DNA of 6,855 nt from Planctomycetota bacterium (GCA_030673355.1 DAOVJF010000142.1:1-6855), one strand, 5' to 3'. Counted from the first letter of the stretch, positions 1 to 6,855 are shown. The notes: generated from the sequence alone by a model not told the origin. A program made the numbers and translations.

Positions 1-1341
1 ATCGCCGCGATGGGGCTTGATTCGCTGTTTCAACTTACCCGGAATGAAAAGACCGGGAAGGTTTGCCTGAATGGGATTTATGGAACTGTAATAATTTCGG
101 TAATTCTTCTTGTATGGCTCATATTTTTTGAAAATGGAAATAATCCGGGTCTTTTTATTCCCGGTCTGGCAGGGCTTATAGTTCTTTCTGTCCTGGTTAC
201 CACATTCCTTGCCGGATTCTTCCGAAAGCCCAATAAAAACTGGCTCATAGGGCTATTGGCGACCTGGTTCACGATCCATTTTGTAATGCTGATCCCTTTG
301 AAATCCGCAATAACCATGAACCGAAACGCTTTCGTCCGAATGCTTGGTGATATTACTCAGAGCGATGAAATTTATCGAAATCTGGATTTTGAATATTCAT
401 GGCCGCGGGTTCTGATTTCATATGAGGAGAATGTCTGGGAGCCTTTACTCGAAAGGATTTCCCAAAATCCATTTTCGACAGGCGATCAACTTCCAATCCC
501 GGCGACAGGAAATGAAATCACGATGGGGAAAATCGGGGTACTGAACGCGTACACCCCGCTCGTCACCGACCGATGGCACCAGGTTGCCAGGGAATATGCC
601 GCAAGGGGCCTCGATGATATCGAAATCGCAAGCGATCGAATGGTAAAAGTTCTCGCTCTCATGCGTGCCAGCGCGATTATCGCTCCGGGAACATTTAATG
701 GCGGTGACGGTTTCAGCGAAGTAACGACGAGGATTCTCGATATGTTCCCTGAAGGCTGGCATGTGCTCTCAACTCCGGAACCAGTGCCGTATGTCAGCAT
801 CCCCAAATATATCGAGGGCTGGGATGAGAATCACTGGGAGTGGTTCAAATACTGGATTACAGAGGAAGATTATGAAACCGGCGACTGGGTATGTGTTGAA
901 GTCGACGAGGGTTTTGAATTTCCGGAGGGTTTCCAGTGGGGGGATGTGCTTACATCCGTTGAGGAATTCCAGCCGGCAATTCCCGCGATCGGCGGTTACG
1001 AACTGGATCCGGAACTGTCGCATGAAATAACAGCGATTACGCGGGATATCCGCGGCGCACCGATTTTATATATCACTGTAAATACCGATGAACCGTGCTG
1101 GGTCATTGTCCGTGAAAGCAACATGCCCGGATGGACCGCGACCGTGGATCGGGAACCGGTACAGATCGCGATGGCGGATTACCTTTTCATGGCGATTCCG
1201 GTACCCGAGGGTCAGCATGAGATCAGGCTGGAATACAAAACGCCGGGGCTGGCAACAGGAGGGTGGATTTCGGGTATCGGGTGGCTGATTTTTTTGATAA
1301 CTATGGCTTTCCCGGTGGTATTTCGCGCGAAAAAATCATAG
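1..1341 (+). CDS. YfhO-family membrane protein, C-terminal part (5' end outside window)
   Basis: This is the C-terminal part of a polytopic membrane protein resembling the bacterial YfhO family, whose members are implicated in glycosylation of cell-envelope polymers. The frame is open from base 1 and YfhO proteins are usually about 800 residues, so ATG 10 is probably internal. Numbering from that ATG, hydrophobic segments lie at about 23-40, 48-70 and 78-96. A long, probably extracytoplasmic domain follows, and a last membrane helix at about 418-438 ends in a basic RAKKS tail. Family-like signs are an MRASAIIAPG stretch at 218-227, where YfhO proteins carry a 'lost its own variable, now states the residence' type core strand, and the terminal beta-sandwich with MPGW at 372-375 followed by a VPEGQHEIRLEY strand just before the last helix. 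The gene ends 61 bases before the preferred transketolase start, so co-transcription is possible. The family call is fairly secure, but the substrate is unknown. Confidence 0.72.
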   Translation: MAAMGLDSLFQLTRNEKTGKVCLNGIYGTVIISVILLVWLIFFENGNNPGLFIPGLAGLIVLSVLVTTFLAGFFRKPNKNWLIGLLATWFTIHFVMLIPLKSAITMNRNAFVRMLGDITQSDEIYRNLDFEYSWPRVLISYEENVWEPLLERISQNPFSTGDQLPIPATGNEITMGKIGVLNAYTPLVTDRWHQVAREYAARGLDDIEIASDRMVKVLALMRASAIIAPGTFNGGDGFSEVTTRILDMFPEGWHVLSTPEPVPYVSIPKYIEGWDENHWEWFKYWITEEDYETGDWVCVEVDEGFEFPEGFQWGDVLTSVEEFQPAIPAIGGYELDPELSHEITAITRDIRGAPILYITVNTDEPCWVIVRESNMPGWTATVDREPVQIAMADYLFMAIPVPEGQHEIRLEYKTPGLATGGWISGIGWLIFLITMAFPVVFRAKKS

Positions 1342-1384
1342 GATACATTCTTTGCAGGCGTTCTTGAATTTACACGAGATTCCT

Positions 1385-1390
1385 GAGGAG
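1385..1390 (+). promoter_or_regulatory. Ribosome binding site supporting ATG 1403 of transketolase
   Basis: GAGGAG lies 12 bases upstream of ATG 1403. The spacing is slightly long. The rival TTG at 1352 has a weaker AGGA at 1340-1343, 8 bases upstream. Protein conservation tips the balance to the ATG. Confidence 0.4.
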
Positions 1391-1402
1391 ATCTCTCGCT
1401 AT

Positions 1403-3433
1403 ATGACCGAAAAACCAGATGGAATAGATGGACTTTGCATCAACACTCTCAGAACTCTCTCAATCGACATGATCCAGAAAGCGAATTCGGGCCACCCCGG
1501 GCTCCCGCTCGGTGCTTCGCCGTTCGCTTATGTTCTGTGGACGAAATTCCTGAAGCAGAATCCCGGCAATCCCGACTGGCCGGATCGCGACCGTTTCGTG
1601 ATGTCGGCAGGCCACGGAAGCGCGCTCCTGTATTCGCTTCTCCACATGGTGGGTTATGACCTTACGATCGATGACCTAAAAAATTTCCGGCAGTGGAACA
1701 GCAGGACACCCGGCCACCCGGAATCCTATATGACCGAGGGTGTTGAGGCCACAACGGGACCGCTCGGACAGGGGACGGCAAACGCGGTCGGAATGGCGAT
1801 CGCGGAGAGAGTTCTCGCGAACCGCTTCAACCGTCCGGACCACAAAATCATCGATCATTTCACTTATACGCTTGTCGGTGATGGGGACCTGATGGAAGGG
1901 ATCTCCGCCGAGGCTTCATCGCTTGCCGGACACCTTAAGCTCGGAAAATTGATTTTCCTGTACGATTCGAATGATATTTCTCTCGACGGTCCGACCTCGC
2001 TTTCGTTCAGCGGTGAGGACGTTCTCAGGCGGTATGAAGCATATGGGTGGCAGGCGATTCGTGTCGCTGACGGCAATAACGATCTGAAAGGTATTGAAGT
2101 CGCCCTAGAACTCGCGAAATCCGACCTCTCGAAACCTTCGACCATTGAATTTAAAACGACGATCGGATATGGATCGCCGAATAAATCCGGCTCGGAAGCG
2201 GCGCACGGCGCGCCACTTGGCGAGGATGAGGTCATCCTGACCAAAAAGGCGATCGGATGGGAATGGCCGGACGAGACATTTTATGTCCCAGATGAAGCCC
2301 GCGAGCATTTTCAAAATTCCACTGCCAAATGGATGGATGCCAATAATGAGTGGCAGAAGGTTTTTGTTTCTTACACTGAAAAATACCCGGAGCTCGTGAA
2401 CGAATTTACCCAGGCGATAAACGGTGACCCGCCCGATGGCTGGGATTCTGATTTGCCGGCTTACCCGGCCGGTGAAAAAATCGCTACCCGTATCGCGGGA
2501 AGTGAAACGTTAAACGCGATTGGAGTGAAAATACCCTACATTTTTGGTGCAGATGCCGACCTGTCCTGTTCTACAAAGGGAAAAATCAACGATGGAGGTT
2601 CGTTCGACGGCGGTACCGGCGAAGGTCGGAATCTCAGGTGTGGTGTTCGCGAACACGCGATGGCGGCAATCGCGAACGGAATCTGCTGGCACAAGGGGCT
2701 CAGGCCGTTCACATCGACATTTTTCGTTTTTTCGGACTACATGAAACCGTCGATCAGGCTGGCCGCGATGAACAACCTGCCTGTTATATACATCTGGACA
2801 CACGATTCAATCGGGGTCGGCGAGGACGGGCCCACTCATCAACCCGTAGAACACCTTGGGGCGCTACGGCTAATCCCCAACCTGTCAGTCGTACGTCCGG
2901 CCGATGCGAATGAAACTGTCGAGGCCTGGAAATGGGCAATTCAACAGGGTAACAATCCTGTCGCGCTTATTTTAACGAGACAGGGGGTTCCTGTATTCGA
3001 TCGCGAGAAATATGAGTGCGCGTCGAACCTGAAATACGGCGCGTACGTCATTTCCGATTGCGGCTGCGATGAACCCGACGCGATTATCATCGCGACAGGT
3101 TCAGAGGTTGAACTCGCTCTTGAAGCACAGGAAATCCTGTCGGGAGACGGGATCCGGGTCAGGGTTGTGTCAATGCCGTGTATGGAAGAGTTCAGTTTAC
3201 AGGACGAAGGTTATATAAAATCAGTGCTCCCGCCCCAGATTAAAAACCGCATTTCGATTGAAGCGGGATCGACATACGGATGGAAAAAGTGGGTGGGCGA
3301 CCAGGGGATATGTATCGGGATCGACAAGTTCGGCGCGTCCGCTCCGGGGAAAGTCATGTTCGAGAAATATGGAATTACAATGGAGAGACTGGTCAGCGAG
3401 GTCAAGCGGATGGTCGTAAGGGTAAATGGGTAA
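1403..3433 (+). CDS. tkt: Transketolase
   Basis: Transketolase is a thiamine-diphosphate enzyme that moves two-carbon ketol units between sugar phosphates in the pentose phosphate or Calvin pathways; it is cytosolic and usually a homodimer. The 676-residue length is typical. Numbered from ATG 1403, the N-terminal ThDP-binding domain shows SGHPG with His31, AGHGS with His71, GPLGQG at 119-124, the GDGDLMEG metal/ThDP motif from 159 with its partner DSND near 188-191, and HGAPLG with His268. The pyrimidine-binding domain has GVREHAM with the catalytic Glu417, then DSIGVGEDGPTHQP at 468-481. A C-terminal domain begins near ATGSEVE. All main catalytic residues appear intact. An in-frame TTG at 1352 would add 17 residues, but transketolases normally begin close to the LCINTLRTLSID segment, so ATG 1403 is preferred. 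It sits directly after the YfhO-like gene and may be read from the same transcript. Confidence 0.97.
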   Translation: MTEKPDGIDGLCINTLRTLSIDMIQKANSGHPGLPLGASPFAYVLWTKFLKQNPGNPDWPDRDRFVMSAGHGSALLYSLLHMVGYDLTIDDLKNFRQWNSRTPGHPESYMTEGVEATTGPLGQGTANAVGMAIAERVLANRFNRPDHKIIDHFTYTLVGDGDLMEGISAEASSLAGHLKLGKLIFLYDSNDISLDGPTSLSFSGEDVLRRYEAYGWQAIRVADGNNDLKGIEVALELAKSDLSKPSTIEFKTTIGYGSPNKSGSEAAHGAPLGEDEVILTKKAIGWEWPDETFYVPDEAREHFQNSTAKWMDANNEWQKVFVSYTEKYPELVNEFTQAINGDPPDGWDSDLPAYPAGEKIATRIAGSETLNAIGVKIPYIFGADADLSCSTKGKINDGGSFDGGTGEGRNLRCGVREHAMAAIANGICWHKGLRPFTSTFFVFSDYMKPSIRLAAMNNLPVIYIWTHDSIGVGEDGPTHQPVEHLGALRLIPNLSVVRPADANETVEAWKWAIQQGNNPVALILTRQGVPVFDREKYECASNLKYGAYVISDCGCDEPDAIIIATGSEVELALEAQEILSGDGIRVRVVSMPCMEEFSLQDEGYIKSVLPPQIKNRISIEAGSTYGWKKWVGDQGICIGIDKFGASAPGKVMFEKYGITMERLVSEVKRMVVRVNG

Positions 3434-3497
3434 ACAGGGTAAAATGTAAGACGATATCAGGTTTAGTTTTAAAACAACCGATGTGCCGACCCCACCC

Positions 3498-3518
3498 GAA
3501 CGAAGCGGCTGGTCGTTC
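3498..3518 (+). repeat. Short inverted repeat in the tkt-GGCT gap
   Basis: GAACGA (3498-3503) and TCGTTC (3513-3518) can form a 6-bp stem with a 9-base loop. No T-run follows, so it is not a standard intrinsic terminator. The left arm and loop read GAACGAAGCGG, nearly the same as GAACGGAGCGG on the minus strand of the hairpin near 4295-4305. The rest of the 138-base gap (3434-3571) holds a perfect 10-bp palindrome GTTTTAAAAC at 3466-3475 and the GGCT ribosome binding site; no convincing promoter was seen. Confidence 0.35.
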
Positions 3519-3556
3519 AACGATGACAGGGATTTTTGCCTATACCTGGCGTGCAT

Positions 3557-3564
3557 AAAGGAGG
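3557..3564 (+). promoter_or_regulatory. Strong ribosome binding site that fixes the GGCT start
   Basis: AAAGGAGG lies 7 bases before ATG 3572, an almost ideal Shine-Dalgarno. It lies inside any longer reading from the upstream in-frame TTG 3536, which argues strongly that translation begins at 3572. Confidence 0.85.
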
Positions 3565-3571
3565 CCGTACA

Positions 3572-4009
3572 ATGACCGGGAAACCGGAGTGCACATATTT
3601 CGCTTATGGATCAAACATGGACCCGACCCAGATGGAATTCCGGTGTCCCGGTGCAAGTCCCATCGGTATCGGAATCCTTCAAGGCTTCCGTTTTCTCATT
3701 AATTCCCGTGGTGTGGCAACGATCGCTCGTGATGAAGGAAGATCGGTTTACGGCGTGCTGTGGTCAATCAGCGAGGAACATGAACGCACACTGGATAGAT
3801 ACGAGGGGGTTGAATCGAATATCTATTACAGAGATTTCGTATCAGTCGAAACATCTCCAGGTGGAAATCAAGAGGCCCTGGTTTATATTGATCCCGTAAC
3901 CGATCCGGGGCCGCCTAAAGATGGGTATCTCGAAAAAATCCTTACAGGCGCACGTCATTTCAATCTGCCTGAAAAATATATTGAAGATTTAACATTATGG
4001 GCTGGTTGA
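3572..4009 (+). CDS. Gamma-glutamylcyclotransferase-like (AIG2/GGCT family) protein
   Basis: This 145-residue protein has the GGCT fold signature. Family members release 5-oxoproline from gamma-glutamyl amino acids or related gamma-glutamyl amine conjugates. The FAYGSNM motif at residues 10-16 forms the YGSN substrate-binding loop. YGVLW at 60-64 is a core strand, and LDRYEGV at 74-80 places Glu78 where the family has its catalytic acid (compare the LDxQEGV motif of human GGCT). Tyr-rich IYYRDFVSV follows, as in relatives. The C-terminal half has the usual YLEKILTGARHFNLPEKYIEDL helix region. There is no signal peptide, so it is probably cytosolic. It lies 138 bases after transketolase, too far for tight coupling, and converges with the PhoH gene on the other strand. 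The family call is strong, but the exact substrate cannot be read from sequence. Confidence 0.9.
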   Translation: MTGKPECTYFAYGSNMDPTQMEFRCPGASPIGIGILQGFRFLINSRGVATIARDEGRSVYGVLWSISEEHERTLDRYEGVESNIYYRDFVSVETSPGGNQEALVYIDPVTDPGPPKDGYLEKILTGARHFNLPEKYIEDLTLWAG

Positions 4010-4071
4010 AAATTTATTAATGGTTGGTGGCTGCAAGGGATAGTTGCGTTTTGCTTAGAGGCGAGACGGAT

Positions 4072-4209
4072 TTTTTGGCTACTGATAAAATGATACATGA
4101 AAAAAGCTGCATTGGAAATCCCCAGGTCTGTCATCTTCAAGAGATACAATCCTGAAGCTAATGTCAATGAACCCGATGGACTCCAGTAGGCCACGGGAAA
4201 TTTTTCTAC
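4072..4209 (-). pseudogene. Possible remnant of a secretion-sorting (FlgD/T9SS-like) C-terminal domain
   Basis: One minus-strand frame reads YWSPSG, then LASGLYLLKM, then a NAAFFM stretch. This recalls the end of FlgD-type or type IX secretion sorting domains, where a W-D-x-S-G strand is followed by ASG-[VIL]-Y-[FL]-x-[KR]-[LM] and a final RKM-type strand. The frame is blocked by a TAA (4210-4212) just upstream, and the neighbouring frame carries the more upstream sequence (VWEIVRSLG), as expected after a frameshift. No intact gene is present. The resemblance is by eye over about 40 residues and could be chance. Confidence 0.22.
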
Positions 4210-4287
4210 TTAGGATTCCCAGGCTACGAACTATTTCCCAGACCGTATTCTGAGAGTCACCGTAAGCTGATGCACCTCTAAGCTTCA

Positions 4288-4312
4288 CTACGCTCCGCTC
4301 CGTTCAGCGTAG
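4288..4312. repeat. Intergenic inverted repeat (7-bp stem, 11-base loop)
   Basis: CTACGCT (4288-4294) and AGCGTAG (4306-4312) are perfect inverse complements around a GC-rich loop. Flanking CCTCT (4275-4279) and AGAGG (4311-4315) allow an alternative or extended pairing with a bulge. There is no T-run on either side, so a simple intrinsic terminator is unlikely, although a stem between two converging genes could still slow polymerase or protect 3' ends. It also resembles the dispersed hairpin repeats seen in many genomes, with GGAGCGGAGCG on the minus strand. Confidence 0.5.
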
Positions 4313-4351
4313 AGGCGGCACCGGATTAAACTATTAAACTTAGTTCTTGAT

Positions 4352-5419
4352 TTATTCTCCCTGCGGTTTGTTTTTCTTTTCCCGTGACTTTTTTACCCGC
4401 GTTTCCGCACTCTCATACGCTTCCACTATCAGCTGGACGAGCGAGTGCCGGACGATATCAGTCTCATCGAGATTCACCAGCGCGATCCCACCGATATGAG
4501 ACAGGATATTCAACGCGTGCGCGAGTCCCGATGTCTCCCGTGTGCCGAGATCGACCTGGCTTGGGTCGCCGGTAATCACCATCTGGGATCGGGGGCCCAT
4601 CCTCGTTAAAAACATTTTCATCTGGCCCGCGGTGGTGTTCTGCGCCTCATCGAGAATGATGTAGCTTTTATTTAACGTTCTTCCCCGCATGTAGGCGAGC
4701 GGTGCGATCTCGATGACCTCTCTCTCAATCAGCCGGCGTGTTTTCTCGACACCAAGCATTTCATAAAGGGCGTCGTAGAGCGGACGGAAGTATGGGTCGA
4801 CCTTGTCGAGGAAAGTTCCCGGGAGATATCCAAGGCTCTCACCGGCTTCGACCGCGGGTCGTGTCAGGATAATTCGCTGGACCGTTCCCCTGCTTAAATG
4901 ATTCACTGCCATTGCGACCGCGAGGTATGTTTTTCCGGTACCGGCGGGTCCCGCGCAGAACGTGATGGCGTTATCTTTCATCGACCGGACATAATCGGCC
5001 TGACCTTCTGTCCGGGGACGGATTTTGAGCAATCCGCCATTGATAACAAGTCCATCGAACGCATGATCGTTTTTTTTCGCGGGCGCCTGTTCTTCCAGGC
5101 CATCATCGGCAGGAATTTCCATCTCAACTTCCCTGCTTCGCTCCTGGTGGTAGAATCGCTCGATATCATCCTCCGACAATTCATCGCCGGCCTGTGCTCT
5201 TTTTACGAGCAGACCGAGGAGTTGCTGAACGAGGGCGACCTCATTGGAGGGCCCGGTGATCCTGACCGATGATCCGCGCGGGACAACCCGTGCAGGGGTA
5301 TTCTGCTGGATCACCCTGAGATTACGGTCCGCTACACCGAGAACCTGTACCGCTTCGAGATCGTTCCTGAAATGGAAAGTCAGAGTTGTAACTTCATCGT
5401 CCTTAAGACGTTTTGCCAA
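4352..5419 (-). CDS. phoH: PhoH-family ATPase (PhoH/YbeZ-like)
   Basis: This 355-residue cytosolic P-loop ATPase is of the PhoH/YbeZ type, close to E. coli YbeZ in length (about 346). The family is linked to RNA metabolism and often works beside the endoribonuclease YbeY. Residues 10-75 form the N-terminal KH-like region. An acidic, basic-patched linker spans 76-120. The ATPase domain has Walker A GPAGTGKT at 157-164, LTRPAVEAGESLGYLPG from 185, Walker B IILDEAQN at 254-261, the sensor segment TGDPSQVDLG from 283, and DIVRH at 331-335. A charged lysine-rich tail (RVKKSREKKNK) ends it. The start is TTG 5419, placed after GGAGG at 5430-5434; the nearby ATGs (5429 and 5436) are in other frames. 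No ybeY follows: the next gene converges from the other strand. Confidence 0.95.
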   Translation of the reverse strand: MAKRLKDDEVTTLTFHFRNDLEAVQVLGVADRNLRVIQQNTPARVVPRGSSVRITGPSNEVALVQQLLGLLVKRAQAGDELSEDDIERFYHQERSREVEMEIPADDGLEEQAPAKKNDHAFDGLVINGGLLKIRPRTEGQADYVRSMKDNAITFCAGPAGTGKTYLAVAMAVNHLSRGTVQRIILTRPAVEAGESLGYLPGTFLDKVDPYFRPLYDALYEMLGVEKTRRLIEREVIEIAPLAYMRGRTLNKSYIILDEAQNTTAGQMKMFLTRMGPRSQMVITGDPSQVDLGTRETSGLAHALNILSHIGGIALVNLDETDIVRHSLVQLIVEAYESAETRVKKSREKKNKPQGE

Positions 5420-5429
5420 AATAAATCAT

Positions 5430-5434
5430 CCTCC
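5430..5434 (-). promoter_or_regulatory. Ribosome binding site for the TTG start of phoH
   Basis: GGAGG on the minus strand lies 10 bases before TTG 5419. No in-frame ATG or GTG lies nearby upstream, and the PhoH homology begins directly after this TTG, so the non-ATG start is well supported. Confidence 0.7.
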
Positions 5435-5470
5435 ATAAATGAAACCGCTGTTCATCTATATTAGAATTTT

Positions 5471-5503
5471 ATCATATTTATTGAATCAGCACGATTACGT
5501 CAA
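5471..5503 (-). promoter_or_regulatory. Candidate sigma70-type promoter for phoH
   Basis: On the minus strand a TTGACG box (5498-5503), matching 5 of 6 bases of the -35 consensus, precedes an AT-rich run. Possible -10 boxes are TAAATA (5475-5480, spacing 17 but a poor match) or TATGAT (5471-5476, good match but spacing 21). It lies in the 110-base gap after the LVIVD-repeat gene, which supports phoH having its own transcript. Neither box pair is ideal. Confidence 0.3.
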
Positions 5504-5529
5504 TTATTTTAAAAATCAGCCGCAATCCA

Positions 5530-6855
5530 TCAGTACAAATCGAAAACCTTGAGACCTCTTCCCCCGGTGCCAAGGTACAGGTAGCCGTCAAGTGTTTCCA
5601 GATCACTTGGCGCCCGTGCCATACCATCATAAAGGTAGCCAAGTTTCGCGGGAGAATTGGGCGGCCAGATCGAACAAATTTCCGGAATTCTATAAAAGCC
5701 GTACGCGTACGCATAGTATCCATCCACATAAATTTCGCTCAGCCAGTTTACACCCGGAAGGGGCAGAGCGCCAACGTGTACCGGGACATCCGGATTGGAC
5801 AGGTCCGTAATTTGAAGCTCGCCACTGGTCATGATGTACATTTGGGATCCATAAGAGGCCAGGTCATAATGAATGTCCGGTGAGTTAGAATATGAGCCAA
5901 CATATGCAGGCGGCATCGGCGCGTCAGCGGTATAAATTTCTATTCCGTTCTGCACGGCATAATACATATTGGGGGAATAATACATGATGTCTCTGACGGT
6001 CGAAGGAAGGGTGATCGATGTTACATATACTGGAGCGGATGGAATAGCTACAGAATAAATTCTGACCGTTTTGCCCGGATCATCAATTGCGACATATGCA
6101 TGATCTCCCTGTAAAAGTATCTGAACGATATCATGTGTTTCAACAGTGTGCGATAGATTTGAAATTGCCAGCGGGTCAGAGACGTCGTTCATGTCCCAGC
6201 GATTGCCACCGGCGGTCATGAGTAAGTTCTGGTCCAGAGACAACTCCCTCAGGAAATCATTCACCCAGAATTCAGCGGCGACATAAACATTGGCGGGGTT
6301 GGAAATATCAATGGTTTTAATCGCTTTATTATGATCGATAGCAAGCAGGTAGCCATCTTTAATGACAAGTGATATGCAGTAATTAACGACTTTCTGCCGT
6401 GACAGTGAAGGAGTTCCGGGCGGATTGATGCTGAAAATTTCAAAACCCTGGCTGTCTGGTGTGATGTAAGCATAGTCCCCGCTGGCAGCTACATCCTTAC
6501 CATCGGCCACCATCGGGACAGTGCTGTCGCACAGCGGATTTACCGGATCAGTCACATCGCAGACCGTAAAACCCGCGGGTCCATCTCCAATTGTCACGTA
6601 CGGCCATGAGATATCAATAGTCCTTGCAGTACCCGGTACGTTAACGCTTCCTTCAGGAGTCAGGATATTCGTATGGAAAATGTGGGTATAGCCCTGATGG
6701 ACAATCGTGTCATAAACGGCGGTATAGATATACCCATCGTTGACAACGGTTTCCTGGATCACATTATTCATAGGATAAGTGTGTGTCGCAAGTGATTGGG
6801 GGTTTAATGGATCTTCGATAAGGTAAGAGTAAAGTTCGGTGTAGATCGTCATTAA
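5530..6855 (-). CDS. LVIVD-repeat beta-propeller protein, C-terminal part (5' end outside window)
   Basis: This is a long repeat protein of the LVIVD family (COG5276-like), usually exported or surface-exposed and thought to form beta-propellers; biochemical roles are largely unknown. The minus-strand frame is open to the window edge (Leu codon before the Met at 6852) and the first visible segment already lies inside a repeat, so the true start and any signal peptide are upstream, off the window. Numbered from Met 6852, the linker motif, ideally D-[VI]-S-[DN]-P-x-x-P, recurs at about 12, 99, 141, 182, 223, 267, 308, 350 and 394, a period of 41-44 residues, with one poorly kept copy near 58. 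Each is followed by a V-x-G-x-Y-A-Y-[VI] strand, for example SGDYAYI and VDGYYAYA. The protein ends in GRGLKVFDLY with no added sorting domain. It is the 5' neighbour of phoH on the same strand, without an evident functional link. Confidence 0.85.
   Translation of the reverse strand, partial: LMTIYTELYSYLIEDPLNPQSLATHTYPMNNVIQETVVNDGYIYTAVYDTIVHQGYTHIFHTNILTPEGSVNVPGTARTIDISWPYVTIGDGPAGFTVCDVTDPVNPLCDSTVPMVADGKDVAASGDYAYITPDSQGFEIFSINPPGTPSLSRQKVVNYCISLVIKDGYLLAIDHNKAIKTIDISNPANVYVAAEFWVNDFLRELSLDQNLLMTAGGNRWDMNDVSDPLAISNLSHTVETHDIVQILLQGDHAYVAIDDPGKTVRIYSVAIPSAPVYVTSITLPSTVRDIMYYSPNMYYAVQNGIEIYTADAPMPPAYVGSYSNSPDIHYDLASYGSQMYIMTSGELQITDLSNPDVPVHVGALPLPGVNWLSEIYVDGYYAYAYGFYRIPEICSIWPPNSPAKLGYLYDGMARAPSDLETLDGYLYLGTGGRGLKVFDLY

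Larger units (their letters stand above)
4010..4351. other. Gene-poor convergent intergenic region
   Basis: These 342 bases lie between the ends of the GGCT-like gene (plus) and the PhoH gene (minus). No gene is convincing: the plus strand offers only a 30-codon frame (4097-4189) without a good ribosome binding site, and the minus strand has a GTG-initiated 69-codon frame (4079-4288) with no recognisable product. The stretch holds an inverted repeat at 4288-4312, an 8-bp tandem repeat ATTAAACT x2 at 4325-4340, and a possible decayed coding fragment on the minus strand (4072-4209). No hairpin followed by a T-run was found for either flanking gene. Confidence 0.6.

Noticed and set aside
1864..2244. 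126-codon minus-strand open frame
   Set aside because: It lies wholly within the well-conserved transketolase gene, has no recognisable motif, and is best explained as a shadow of the codon bias of that gene.
3280..3558. 92-codon plus-strand frame running across the end of tkt into the gap
   Set aside because: It overlaps the conserved tkt C-terminus in another frame, has no family motif, and ends just before the GGCT ribosome binding site.
4097..4189. 30-codon plus-strand frame in the convergent gap
   Set aside because: There is no ribosome binding site, no hydrophobic or other motif, and the length is within chance expectation.
4079..4288. 69-codon minus-strand frame with a GTG start
   Set aside because: Its apparent ribosome binding site is part of the hairpin sequence, the protein matches nothing recognisable, and an adjoining frame shows the more protein-like pattern.
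4288..4312. Intrinsic transcription terminator
   Set aside because: The stem is good but neither strand has a T-run after it, so only a repeat or hairpin is claimed.
4898..5272. 124-codon plus-strand frame opposite phoH
   Set aside because: It is antisense to the conserved Walker A region of PhoH and shows no family features.
5484..5520. Direct repeat AATCAGC spaced 30 bases apart upstream of phoH, as an operator
   Set aside because: Seven bases twice in an AT-rich gap is weak, and no regulator is encoded nearby.

Overview
The window looks like ordinary bacterial chromosome. It has compact genes, Shine-Dalgarno-led starts, TTG used as a start codon, moderate GC, and short intergenic gaps. 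The best lineage hint is the pairing of a YfhO-type membrane protein with a long LVIVD-repeat beta-propeller protein, perhaps with a decayed secretion-sorting (FlgD/T9SS-like) fragment. This combination is common in environmental FCB-type and related uncultivated phyla. That placement is inference with low confidence, because no rRNA or other phylogenetic marker is present.

Layout. The plus strand carries the 3' part of a YfhO-family membrane protein (1-1341, cut by the left edge). It is followed by a complete transketolase (best start ATG 1403, end 3433). After a 138-base gap comes a small gamma-glutamylcyclotransferase-like protein (3572-4009) behind a near-perfect ribosome binding site. 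The minus strand carries the 3' part of a LVIVD-repeat protein (5530-6855, cut by the right edge), a 110-base gap with a possible promoter, and a PhoH-family ATPase with a TTG start (4352-5419). The two gene sets converge on a 342-base gene-poor stretch (4010-4351). That stretch holds a GC-rich inverted repeat, a small tandem repeat and a possible decayed coding fragment.

How the genes relate. No shared pathway is evident. Transketolase is central carbon metabolism, the GGCT-like protein may act in glutathione or gamma-glutamyl peptide turnover, PhoH is a putative RNA-linked ATPase, and the LVIVD protein is probably exported or on the cell surface. YfhO and transketolase could share a transcript because they are only 61 bases apart (10 if the TTG start is used). 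I find no evidence for a new multi-gene system. The features most worth a second look are the propeller repeats, the intergenic repeat motif shared by two gaps, and the possible sorting-domain remnant.
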